From positions 1-64,000 of the forward strand of contig CAYLXK010000028.1 of the NCBI GenBank assembly GCA_964387685.1: a DNA stretch of 64,000 nucleotides, given 5' to 3'. The first letter of the stretch is position 1; each line of letters begins with the position of its first letter. The position numbers were made by a program, and so were the translations under genes. The notes under the pieces are model-generated. The model made no database searches. It saw only the letters and a program-made list of their open reading frames with translations, and was not told the DNA's origin. Shown piece by piece: positions 8,534-16,577 of the stretch. Source of the stretch: Bryobacter sp964387685 (GTDB taxonomy: Bacteria > Acidobacteriota > Terriglobia > Bryobacterales > Bryobacteraceae).

Positions 8534-9151
8534 ATGCGGTTCCTTCTCTGCGTACTCACCCTCTCCACCCTCGCCCTGGCCCAGCCAAAACAGCTCTTCA
8601 ACGGCAAAGATCTGAACGGCTGGAAGATGACCGGCCCCGGCGAATTCACCGTCGAAGGCGGCAGCCTTGTTACCCACGGCGGCATGGGCCTTCTTTTCTA
8701 CGAAGGAGAGGCCTTTGAAAACGCGAAGCTCCGCGTCGTCTTCCAAACCGCTGGCGGACGCGGCAACTCCGGCATCTTCATCCGCCTTCCGGAGAAACCC
8801 AAAGACCCCTGGTATGGCGTCCACAACGGCTACGAAGTCCAGATCGACTCCGGCGGCGACGAATGGCACCGCACCGGCGCCATCTACTCGCTTTCTAAGG
8901 CCGGCGGCGAATGGAATCAAAAGCCGGCCGGGGAATGGAACACCATGGAAATCGAGCTAAAAGGCCCTAAAACGATCGTTTCCCTGAACGGTAAAGTCGT
9001 CAACGAATACACCGAAGGCCAATCCGTTCCCGAGCGCAAAGCCTGGTACGAACCCGTCCGCGGACCCCGCCCCAACAAGGGCTACATCGGCATCCAGAAC
9101 CACGACGAGAAGTCGAAAGTCTTGTTCAAGGAAATCAGCATCTCGCGCTAG
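8534..9151 (+). CDS. Secreted DUF1080 (3-keto-disaccharide hydrolase-like) protein
   Basis: The 205-residue product has a short signal peptide (MRFLLCVLTLSTLALAQ) and then the DUF1080 domain: QLFNGKDLNGWKMTG near the start, GNSGIFIRLPEK in the middle and GYIGIQNHDEKSKVLFKEISI at the end. The fold is a concanavalin-like jelly roll, and some members hydrolyse 3-keto-disaccharides. The family is greatly expanded in Acidobacteria and Planctomycetes. The ATG is six bases after recJ, so it may be read from the same transcript although the roles appear unrelated. Confidence 0.85.
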   Translation: MRFLLCVLTLSTLALAQPKQLFNGKDLNGWKMTGPGEFTVEGGSLVTHGGMGLLFYEGEAFENAKLRVVFQTAGGRGNSGIFIRLPEKPKDPWYGVHNGYEVQIDSGGDEWHRTGAIYSLSKAGGEWNQKPAGEWNTMEIELKGPKTIVSLNGKVVNEYTEGQSVPERKAWYEPVRGPRPNKGYIGIQNHDEKSKVLFKEISISR

Positions 9152-9155
9152 TGCG

Positions 9156-9956
9156 CTACTTCTTCTTCGTTTTGTCGCCTACAAGGTTCACGCCCGCTCC
9201 CAACTCGAAGTCGCTTTTCTTCAAACCCTTGTTGAAGACCACCTCGTTGGAATAAAGCTCAAGATTGCGCTCCCCATTGCGGCTCCGCACCACGGACCAG
9301 GGCCACTGTATGCCGTCCGTTACACGGTACTTCGAATACCGCATGTCCTCTTCGTTCCAGGTCTTGTCCGTCGCATTTTGACGGCGGTACAAATGCCGCA
9401 CCGGAAGCTTCGTCGATCCGTGAAAGTAGATGCTCACGGTTCGATTCTCGTTGTCCGTTACATCCACTACTTCCACCGGCTGGTTATCGAATACATCCGC
9501 GCCCCGCCGCTCAAAGATCATCCCTGGCTCATCCATCCGGCAGCGCAAGATATAGATCGCGTTGCGCAGCATCGAATCCTGCCAGCGGGCGATCGTCGTG
9601 TCTTCCACGGGCTTCGCCCCCCGGAACGTGATGTCCCACGCCTTGCCGTTGCCCTCGAAGAGCAGCGCGTAATCAAACTTCTTGCCGAAGGCCTGCCGCT
9701 CGCGCAGCTTGACGATTTGGCCCGGGCCATCGTCGTAGAAAGTCTCAAAGCGCGCCAGACTCAGGCCGCTCAAGCGTTCCCGGTAATAGCTATACGCGCG
9801 GCCTTCCTCAGTGCGGTCCTTCATCGACAAAAACGCCGCTCCGCCCAAAGCGGCGATGCCTTCTTCCATCAATTTGCGTCCACGCTCGGTCATCGACTGC
9901 GCCCGCACGAAAGCCGGCGCGCCCGCCGCCGCCACTAGGAACCCGCGCCGCTGCAT
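9156..9956 (-). CDS. Secreted LolA/lipoprotein-sorting-like protein
   Basis: The 266-residue protein starts MQRRGFLVAAAGAPAFVRAQ, an Arg-led signal peptide. The rest is beta-rich and reminiscent of outer-membrane lipoprotein-sorting (LolA-like) folds: GRAYSYYRERLSGL, DYALLFEGNGKAWDITF, NQPVEVVDVTDNENRTVSIYFHGSTKLPVRHLYR. The opening LMEEGIAALGGAAFLSMKD matches in style the extra domain at the end of the adjacent M16 protein, suggesting the two are related. Its ATG overlaps the TAA of that M16 gene (TAATG), a sign of coupled translation. The three genes 9156-13581 form a minus-strand operon. A lipid or peptide carrier role is only a guess. Confidence 0.6.
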   Translation of the reverse strand: MQRRGFLVAAAGAPAFVRAQSMTERGRKLMEEGIAALGGAAFLSMKDRTEEGRAYSYYRERLSGLSLARFETFYDDGPGQIVKLRERQAFGKKFDYALLFEGNGKAWDITFRGAKPVEDTTIARWQDSMLRNAIYILRCRMDEPGMIFERRGADVFDNQPVEVVDVTDNENRTVSIYFHGSTKLPVRHLYRRQNATDKTWNEEDMRYSKYRVTDGIQWPWSVVRSRNGERNLELYSNEVVFNKGLKKSDFELGAGVNLVGDKTKKK

Positions 9957-12070
9957 TACTCTTTGGCGCTCAACTGCTCGGCCTTCAGCCCCGAGTTGAT
10001 CTTCCACTCCGTGATCACCTGCGTCACCGTCTGCCCCGCTTGTACCACCACCTGCTTGCCCGGCAGCTTCAATCCGTCCACATCCTTATAATCGGAAACC
10101 GCCACTTCCATGGGCATGCCGTTTTCCGTGAGCGCAAGCTTCGTCACCATCATTGTCGCCGGGTCGTAGCTCAAGCGCACAACCGGCGCACCGGTGTCGG
10201 CCACCTCCAACACGCCATCCTGCACGAAATTCACCTGCCGCCCTGGCATGCTTTCAGCGCCTTGCATCAGAGCGAAATAGCCCCGGGCCAACTGCGCCTT
10301 CACCTGCGCCACAAACGGCGGCGGCAAGGGCTGCTCGCCCTGCGGTGCCTTGATAAAGCCGCCTTTGCCGTCGAAATAGACGATCGTCTTGCCAAAAGGC
10401 AGTTCATTTGTCTGCCGGAAAAAGCTAGGCTTCAACCACTGGTTCGTCTGCTTGATCTTCATCTTGTTGCCGCCCATGGGCAATTCGCTGTCCACTACTT
10501 GCGTCCAATCATTGATCTGTGCGAACTTCGCGGCCCCACCGGCGGCGGCGATCAGCTTCGCGTGCATTTCCTTGCCCTTCGCCAGGCTGGCCGAATCGGA
10601 CTTGGCGCCCTCCTGTTTCGGTTCCGGAATTGAGATATCCAATTTCTTTACCGGACCCATCGATTCCAGTGACTTCGCAAATTCCTCCGTCTTGCCCACC
10701 GCCACCACCGTAAAGTCCTGCGGGCGAATATACTCTTTCGCCACGCGCTGGATATCCGCCGCCGTCACCTTGGCCACCGCGTCCTTGTATTGATTGATGA
10801 AGTCTCGAGGATAGCCGAAAAACTCGTAGGTCATCAGCCGGTTCAAAGTCTTCGACGGCGAGTCGAAGTTAAACACAAAGCTGTTCTCGACGCGCTGCTT
10901 GGCGGCGGCCAGTTCCGCCGGCCCCACCATCTCGTCCTGCATTCGCTTCACTTCTTTGAGCGACGCCTCAATCGCGTCCTTCGTCGTCGACGCCTTCGTC
11001 GAACCATAAATGCGGAACGTGCCTTCATGGCTATAATCGGCCGCCCATGCGCCGCTGATCATATAGGCCAGGCTCAAATCGCTACGCACCTTCTGAAAGA
11101 GGCGGCTCGAAAAGCTGCCGCCCAGAATGTCGGCCATCACGTCCAGCACCGGATAATCCTTATCGCTCAGCTTCCCGCCCAGGTGCCCGATCAGGAAAAA
11201 CGTCTGCTCGCTGTCGCTCTTCTCGGCCACATACACGCCCTTCGCGTTCTGCTTGCTCACCGACGGATACTGCGGCACTGCCGGACGCGTCACCGTCCAA
11301 TCCGCGAACAACTTCGTCAACTTCGCCTTCATCTCGGCGGTATCGAAATCGCCCTGCACCGCCAGCATCGTATTCGCCGGGAAGAAATAGCGGTCATGCC
11401 AGGCCACCATGTCCTCGCGCTTCACCGCGCCGATTGTCGCGTATTCTTCCCGTTCACCATAGGGGGTGTCCTTGCCGTAAATGAGATTCTGAAACTCCCG
11501 TCCCACAATCGAGCCCGGAGAATCGTTACGCCGGGAGATCCCGCTCCGCGCCTGCGTCAGCGCCAGGTCCACCTTGTCTTGGGCAAACGCGGGCTGCATC
11601 AGCACTTCCTTAAACAGCGCCAGCACGTCGTCGGTGTTTTCTTTCAGACAGCTAAAGCCCAGGCTCCCGCGTTCGTTGCCGATGCTCGCTTCCACGCTCG
11701 CCGCCATGCCTTCCAGCTTCGCGTTCAATTCGTCGGCGCTGCGCTGCTTGGTGCCGCCGGAGCGCATCACCTGCCCGGTCAGGCCTGCCAGGCCCGCCTT
11801 TTCCGCCGTCTCAAGAATTGCCCCGGTGCGCACTACCAGGCTCCCGCTCAACAACGGCAATTCGTGATTTTCCAGCAGCTTCACGCGCATCCCGTTGGGC
11901 AGCGTGAACTCTTCAATCTTCGGCAACTCCACCGCGCGCAAGGCCGGATACTTCAGCGTTTGATAGTACGGCGTAGCGGTAGAGCCGGGCTTGGCAGCGG
12001 TCTTCGGCGCCGGCTTGTTTTGCGCCACCAGGACGCCTGCCAGAAGGATACTCAGGATCGTTGTTTTCAT
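9956..12070 (-). CDS. M16-family protein without zinc motif, with extra C-terminal domain
   Basis: The 704-residue secreted protein (signal MKTTILSILLAGVLVAQ) has two M16 repeats in its first 470 residues. The place where active enzymes carry HxxEH reads EKAGLAGLTGQVM, so zinc ligands are missing. The M16 partner signature survives (FQKVRSDLSLAYMISG). From about residue 490 a second domain follows (MHAKLIAAAGGAAKFAQINDW to the end) that resembles the LolA-like protein encoded next door. In M16B systems an inactive subunit pairs with an active one; the active one is encoded 14 bases upstream. An AAGGAG site lies eight bases before the ATG at 12070, deciding the start. Confidence 0.85.
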   Translation of the reverse strand: MKTTILSILLAGVLVAQNKPAPKTAAKPGSTATPYYQTLKYPALRAVELPKIEEFTLPNGMRVKLLENHELPLLSGSLVVRTGAILETAEKAGLAGLTGQVMRSGGTKQRSADELNAKLEGMAASVEASIGNERGSLGFSCLKENTDDVLALFKEVLMQPAFAQDKVDLALTQARSGISRRNDSPGSIVGREFQNLIYGKDTPYGEREEYATIGAVKREDMVAWHDRYFFPANTMLAVQGDFDTAEMKAKLTKLFADWTVTRPAVPQYPSVSKQNAKGVYVAEKSDSEQTFFLIGHLGGKLSDKDYPVLDVMADILGGSFSSRLFQKVRSDLSLAYMISGAWAADYSHEGTFRIYGSTKASTTKDAIEASLKEVKRMQDEMVGPAELAAAKQRVENSFVFNFDSPSKTLNRLMTYEFFGYPRDFINQYKDAVAKVTAADIQRVAKEYIRPQDFTVVAVGKTEEFAKSLESMGPVKKLDISIPEPKQEGAKSDSASLAKGKEMHAKLIAAAGGAAKFAQINDWTQVVDSELPMGGNKMKIKQTNQWLKPSFFRQTNELPFGKTIVYFDGKGGFIKAPQGEQPLPPPFVAQVKAQLARGYFALMQGAESMPGRQVNFVQDGVLEVADTGAPVVRLSYDPATMMVTKLALTENGMPMEVAVSDYKDVDGLKLPGKQVVVQAGQTVTQVITEWKINSGLKAEQLSAKE

Positions 12071-12084
12071 TGCGTGCACTCCTT

Positions 12085-13581
12085 CTACTTCTTCGCCATT
12101 TGCTTGGCCGGCACCAGCGTCGCCACCGTCCGGGACTTCGCGTTCAAATACTTCTGCGCCGCCGCCATCACATCGTCCGGCGTCACCTTGTCCAAATCGT
12201 CCAACTGCTTAAAGAGCATCCGCCAGTCCCCAAACAACCCCTTCGTCGTCGCCAGGTTCTGCGCCATGCCGCCATTGGAATCCAGGCTCCGGATCAATTG
12301 CGCGCGCAGTTGCGTCTTCACGCGCTTCAAATCCGTCTCGGGCACCTTCTGCGTCTTCAGCCGCTCGACAATTGCGTACATCTCCTTCTCGCAGTCTTCG
12401 CTGGTCTTACCCGCATTCGGCACCGCGAAAAGAATAAACAAGTTCTCGCGCTTGGCGCCAGGGAAGCTCGCCTGCGCAATCGCCGCCAGCGCCGTTTTCT
12501 TCTCCTGCACGATCTCTTTGTTGAAATAGCTTGTGCGCCCCGCCCCCAGCAAGCCCGCCATCACGTCAAACAGCACATCGTCCTTGTCCAGCACGCTCGG
12601 CCGCTTATATCCCACCGCCACAATCGGCTGCGATTGCGTTTCCACCACCAGGCGCTTCTCGCCGAACTGCTCGTTTTCTTTCGTCACCTGCCCAGTCGGC
12701 TTCGGCGCCGCGGGCATCTTGGCGAAATACTTCTCGGCCAGCCGTTTCACTTCCTTGGGGTCCACATCGCCCGCAATGCCAATCACGATATTCGACGGCA
12801 CATAGTACATCTTGCGAAAGGCCTGCGCGTCGCTCCACCGGTAGCTTTCAATATCGGAAGGTACGCCCGCCGGGTGCGTCCGGTATGGGCTGGTCGCAAA
12901 CGCCACGGTCAGCATTTCGTATACCAGCCGTCCCTGCGGATTGGATTCCACGGCCATCCGGTACTCCTCCCGGATCACGCCGCGCTCGTTATAAAACTCG
13001 CGAAACACCGGGTTGAGAAAGCGGTCGCTCTCCATCGCAAACCAAAGTTCCAACTTATTCGCCGGCAGCGCCATGATGTACGCAGTTTCGTCCAGGCTGG
13101 TAAACGCATTCAAACCGACGGCGCCGTTCTCCTCCAGCACCTTCGTGAAGCGTTCCTTATCCACAAAGCCATTCGCCACCTCGATCGCTTTCTTCAAGGC
13201 CTCGTCCAGCGTCTTCACCTTGGCCGCGTCCGCTTGTAACCCCTTGCCCTTCTCCGCGCTCAAGGCGTCATAAGCGGCCTCTACATCCGCCATGGCCTTC
13301 TTCTCGGCGCTGCCGTTCAGAGTGCCCACTGTGTTCGTGCCCTTGAACGCCATATGTTCGAACATGTGCGCCAGACCCGATTGCCCCTTGGGGTCGTCCG
13401 CCGAGCCCGCATTCACGCGGCTGAAGAAGCTCACTACGGGAGCTTGGTGGCGCTCGTAGACGATAAAGGTCAGACCGTTGGCCAGCGTAAATTCCGTGAC
13501 GCGCTTTTCGATATCGGCCAAGTTCTGGCCCAATAACGCGGCTGGCAGCAGTGCGGCCAACGCCCATTTGAGGTTTTTCAT
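12085..13581 (-). CDS. M16-family zinc metallopeptidase (active subunit)
   Basis: This 498-residue secreted peptidase has a signal peptide (MKNLKWALAALLPAALLGQ) and the inverted zinc motif His72-Met-Phe-Glu75-His76 within GQSGLAHMFEHMAFKGT. The third metal ligand should be a Glu in NERGVIREEYRM (Glu199 or Glu205). The second half is the non-catalytic M16 repeat. A Lys/Ala/Glu-rich helical insert (about residues 90-135) separates the motif from the third ligand and is longer than usual. It probably works in the periplasm as a heterodimer with the zinc-less M16 encoded directly downstream, degrading small peptides or unfolded chains. It is the first gene of the operon. Confidence 0.9.
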   Translation of the reverse strand: MKNLKWALAALLPAALLGQNLADIEKRVTEFTLANGLTFIVYERHQAPVVSFFSRVNAGSADDPKGQSGLAHMFEHMAFKGTNTVGTLNGSAEKKAMADVEAAYDALSAEKGKGLQADAAKVKTLDEALKKAIEVANGFVDKERFTKVLEENGAVGLNAFTSLDETAYIMALPANKLELWFAMESDRFLNPVFREFYNERGVIREEYRMAVESNPQGRLVYEMLTVAFATSPYRTHPAGVPSDIESYRWSDAQAFRKMYYVPSNIVIGIAGDVDPKEVKRLAEKYFAKMPAAPKPTGQVTKENEQFGEKRLVVETQSQPIVAVGYKRPSVLDKDDVLFDVMAGLLGAGRTSYFNKEIVQEKKTALAAIAQASFPGAKRENLFILFAVPNAGKTSEDCEKEMYAIVERLKTQKVPETDLKRVKTQLRAQLIRSLDSNGGMAQNLATTKGLFGDWRMLFKQLDDLDKVTPDDVMAAAQKYLNAKSRTVATLVPAKQMAKK

Positions 13582-13636
13582 AGGTTTCGGAGCTATTCCC
13601 TGTTACCCGAATTATGCCACGCTATGCTGGCCTTAC

Positions 13637-14047
13637 ATGCTGGAACACACGACGCAGCTCCGGGTTCGCTATGCCGAAACGGATCAGATGGGCGTGGTTT
13701 ATCACGCCAATTACGTGGTCTGGATGGAGGTCGGCCGCGTCGAGGCTCTGCGCTCGATCGGGCTTATCTACGCCGAAATGGAAGCCGCCGGACTCCTTGT
13801 CGCCGTCATCGGGGTGAGCGTCGAATACAAAGCCGCCGCCCGCTACGACGACCTCGTCAACGTCACCGCCCGCGTCGTCGAAATCCAAAGCCGCATGATG
13901 AAGCTCCACTACGAAATCACCCGCGCCCGCGATGGCGCGCTGCTCGCGCGCGGCGAAACGCGCCACCTTTTTGTCAATCGTGAAATGAAACCCCTTCGTT
14001 TGCCGGCCCACTACCATGCGGCTTTTCTGGGCACTCCCACTCCTTAG
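13637..14047 (+). CDS. Acyl-CoA thioesterase, YbgC/FadM 4HBT family
   Basis: The 136-residue protein is a hot-dog-fold thioesterase. The family signature is plain: VRYAETDQMGVVYHANYVVWMEVGR, with the catalytic Asp in the ETDQMG loop. It hydrolyses acyl-CoA thioesters in the cytoplasm; relatives sit near Tol-Pal or phospholipid genes. The ATG at 13637 gives the normal length, with only a weak TATGCT-type promoter element eight bases before it. Its last 32 bases overlap the start of the envelope fusion gene, so the two are probably co-expressed. Divergent from the M16 operon over 55 bases. Confidence 0.88.
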   Translation: MLEHTTQLRVRYAETDQMGVVYHANYVVWMEVGRVEALRSIGLIYAEMEAAGLLVAVIGVSVEYKAAARYDDLVNVTARVVEIQSRMMKLHYEITRARDGALLARGETRHLFVNREMKPLRLPAHYHAAFLGTPTP

Positions 14048-16097
14048 CGCTTCTCTTTGCGCCGCCCCGAAGGACCTTGCGCCCTTCTTTGGCCAGCGCA
14101 GCGGCAGCGCTCTGCTTTGGGACCTCGAAACCAATTCGCTCGCCGGCGTCTGGAACGAAAGCCGAACCCAAGCCACGCCGTTTCGTCCCGGCTCTCTGCT
14201 CAAGCCCTTTACCTTTGCCGCCCTGCTCGAGAACGGCCTTTACTCTCCTTCCACCAAAATCCCCTGCCAGGAAGGCGCTCTCTCCGGCGAAGAGGCCCTT
14301 GCCTATTCCTGCAACGAATACTTTGACGATGCCGCCAAGCGCCTGGGCCCGGAGGACCTCACCCGCGGCTACGCCCGCTTTGGCCTCGACTCGTCCAGCC
14401 CCACCATCAAGCTGGCCACCTTCCTCCCCGTCTGGCGCCGCCTGGTTGCCCGACACCGCGAGGCTCGCCTCGCCCCTCTCTTTGCCGGTCTCCGTAAAGC
14501 CGTCGAATTCGGCACCGCCCACCTGGCCTCCCATCCGCGCGTCCCCGTCGCCGGCAAAACCGGCACCATGCGCGGCACGGCCTCGTTTGCCGGCTTTGCT
14601 CCGTTCGACAAACCACGCTATCTGCTGCTCATCCATCTCGATTCCGGCTCCGGCGGTGGCGATGCCGCGCCCTTTGCCGGCCAGATCTTCTCGAGCCTCT
14701 TCGCCCAACCCTTGAAGCCCTTCGACCCCAGCCGCGTCCGCGTCCGCCTCTTCTGGCAAAGCCCGCCCACGCAACTCAATCTCCCGCCCGGCTCCTACCC
14801 AGCCGGTACGGAAATCATCGCGGCCTCAAGCCGCCTTCTCGCCCCCGGGCCCCTCGAAGTCCGCCAAGAAAATGGCCGCTATCTCATCGACTCGGACGTC
14901 GCCCTCGAGGCCTACCTCGCCGCCGTCCTCCACGGCGAGGCCGCAGGCTTCCGCCACCCTGCTTCCCGCCAAGCCATGGCCGTCGCCGCCCGCACCTACG
15001 CCGCCCACTTCCGCGGCCGCCATGCCGAGGAAGGCTTCGACTTCTGCGACACCACCCACTGCCAGGACGCCCGCTTCGTCCTTAACCCCCGCGCGGACTT
15101 GATCGAGGCCGTCGAGTCCACCGCCGGCGAATTGCTCTGGCATCAAGGCAAAGCCGCCGCCGCTTACTACCACGCCGATTCCGGTGGCCAACTCGAAACT
15201 TCCCCCGACGCGCCTTTCCTCAAGCAACGCCCCGACCCCTGGTGGCGCGATGAGGGCAACGCCCTTTGGACTTGGCGCATCCGCGCCGCGGACCTCGCCT
15301 CCGCCCTGCGCCTCACTCTCGTCACCCCGCAATTCCGCATCGTCTCCCGCGAACCCTCCGGCCGTGCCCGCGGTCTCGACGTCTTTGGCCACCCCGCCGA
15401 AGCCGCCGCCTTCCGTACCGCCGTCGGCCGCGCGCTCGGTTGGGAAAAACTGCCCAGCCGCCTCTTTGAAGTCCAGCGCCTGGAACGCGATCTCGTCTTC
15501 ACTGGCCGCGGCCGCGGCCATGGCCTGGGCCTCCCCCAAACCAGCGCCGAACGCATGGCCGCCGCCGGTCGCGACTACCGCGCCATCCTCGCCGAATATT
15601 ACCCTGGCACCGCCCTCGGCCTGAACCCGCGCGGCCTCACCTGGCAACTGCGCAAACACGGCAAGCTCCGCCTCTACACGACCAATCCTGCCCAGGACGC
15701 GCGGCTTCTTCCCCTCGCCGCCGCCGAATTAGCCAAGCTCGAAACCGACCTAAAGCTCCACGCCGAGCCCGTCCTCCGCATCTACCCTAGCCGCGCCGCC
15801 TTCCGCGACTCGACTGGCCTCACAGCCCCCCTCGCTGGCGCCACCCGCGGCCGTCACATTCAATTGCCTCCACAGCCCAGCCTCTCCACGCTGCGCCATG
15901 AAATCTTGCATGCTCTGCTCGAAACCAACACCACCCAGCGCCACCCTCTCTGGTTCCGCGAAGGCCTCGTTCAAGCCTGGCTCGGCGAATCCAGCGCCGA
16001 CAGCCTACGCGTGCAAGCCCTCTTCCGGCGCTACGGTCGCGATCGGGTGCTGAGCTTCTGGCGGAGCGGTCTGCCGCCCGGCGAAATCCAGCAATAA
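14016..16097 (+). CDS. Three-domain envelope protein: PBP-type transpeptidase, SpoIID, HExxH peptidase
   Basis: The 693-residue secreted protein (signal MRLFWALPLLSASLCA) joins three modules. Residues about 20-235 hold the penicillin-binding/serine-transpeptidase triad in order: Ser60-Leu-Leu-Lys63, Ser98-Cys-Asn100 and Lys181-Thr-Gly183. Spacing is short, so the fold is minimal. Residues about 280-540 are a SpoIID/LytB domain: HGEAAG with Glu308, MAVAARTYAAHF, CDTTHCQ at 344-350, YYHADSGGQLE, and GRGRGHGLGLPQTSAERMA. SpoIID members cleave glycan strands lacking stem peptides. Residues about 550-690 look like an M1/MA-type zincin: His628-Glu-Ile-Leu-His632 and WFREG with Glu649. It overlaps the thioesterase gene and faces the macroglobulin operon. 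Domain calls rest on motifs. Confidence 0.82.
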   Translation: MRLFWALPLLSASLCAAPKDLAPFFGQRSGSALLWDLETNSLAGVWNESRTQATPFRPGSLLKPFTFAALLENGLYSPSTKIPCQEGALSGEEALAYSCNEYFDDAAKRLGPEDLTRGYARFGLDSSSPTIKLATFLPVWRRLVARHREARLAPLFAGLRKAVEFGTAHLASHPRVPVAGKTGTMRGTASFAGFAPFDKPRYLLLIHLDSGSGGGDAAPFAGQIFSSLFAQPLKPFDPSRVRVRLFWQSPPTQLNLPPGSYPAGTEIIAASSRLLAPGPLEVRQENGRYLIDSDVALEAYLAAVLHGEAAGFRHPASRQAMAVAARTYAAHFRGRHAEEGFDFCDTTHCQDARFVLNPRADLIEAVESTAGELLWHQGKAAAAYYHADSGGQLETSPDAPFLKQRPDPWWRDEGNALWTWRIRAADLASALRLTLVTPQFRIVSREPSGRARGLDVFGHPAEAAAFRTAVGRALGWEKLPSRLFEVQRLERDLVFTGRGRGHGLGLPQTSAERMAAAGRDYRAILAEYYPGTALGLNPRGLTWQLRKHGKLRLYTTNPAQDARLLPLAAAELAKLETDLKLHAEPVLRIYPSRAAFRDSTGLTAPLAGATRGRHIQLPPQPSLSTLRHEILHALLETNTTQRHPLWFREGLVQAWLGESSADSLRVQALFRRYGRDRVLSFWRSGLPPGEIQQ

Positions 16098-16577
16098 ACC
16101 CCAGCCGCCATAGAAGAAAAGCGCTGCCATCCCCAGTCGAATCCCTAGACTCGCCATCTCTAGCCCCAAGCCCTGCACCGGCGGCTTCCACATCACCAAC
16201 GCCACCGCGGGCAGAAAACTCATCGCCAGAATCGCCACCGCGCTCGCCAAATAGCGCAATTCAAAATACACCCGCCACCTTCCCGCCACCGCACTCGGGA
16301 AAATCACCATCAGCCAAAGCGGTATCACGACCAACGCTGCCGATAACTTCCAAAAGAAAAGCCCCAATAGCAATACCGCCGGCACACACCACAGCCAATT
16401 CTTCGGCCGCCCCAATCCAAAGGCGTCCAGCCACGAGAGCGCGAGTACAATCACCAGCCCCACGCCCACGTTCAGCGCAATCTGCGCATACGAACCCACG
16501 CCAATGCCCAGCCATCCGTAGGCCAGCGCCGCCACCAGCGATTGACCCACAATTTGTACTCCAATTTTGAACACCAT
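16005..16577 (-). CDS. Six-helix inner-membrane protein of the macroglobulin operon
   Basis: The 190-residue protein begins MVFKIGVQIVGQSLVAALAYGWLGIG and has about six hydrophobic segments with a Gly/Trp-rich character (WLWCVPAVLLLGLFFWKLS; LASAVAILAMSFLPAVALVMW; GMAALFFYGGWGLLLDFAG). I recognise no family. Its ATG overlaps the TAA of the alpha-2-macroglobulin gene as TAATG, which strongly implies co-translation and a shared task. The last 93 bases overlap, on the opposite strand, the C-terminal end of the three-domain fusion gene. A frame extending upstream to 16790 exists but lies entirely antisense to the macroglobulin and is not the real start. Confidence 0.7.
   Translation of the reverse strand: MVFKIGVQIVGQSLVAALAYGWLGIGVGSYAQIALNVGVGLVIVLALSWLDAFGLGRPKNWLWCVPAVLLLGLFFWKLSAALVVIPLWLMVIFPSAVAGRWRVYFELRYLASAVAILAMSFLPAVALVMWKPPVQGLGLEMASLGIRLGMAALFFYGGWGLLLDFAGRQTAPPEAQHPIATVAPEEGLHA

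Noticed and set aside
10790..12529. A 579-codon open frame on the plus strand
   Set aside because: It is antisense to the two M16 genes, is extremely rich in Arg/His/Leu and has no domain. High GC at third positions of the real genes keeps the opposite strand open.
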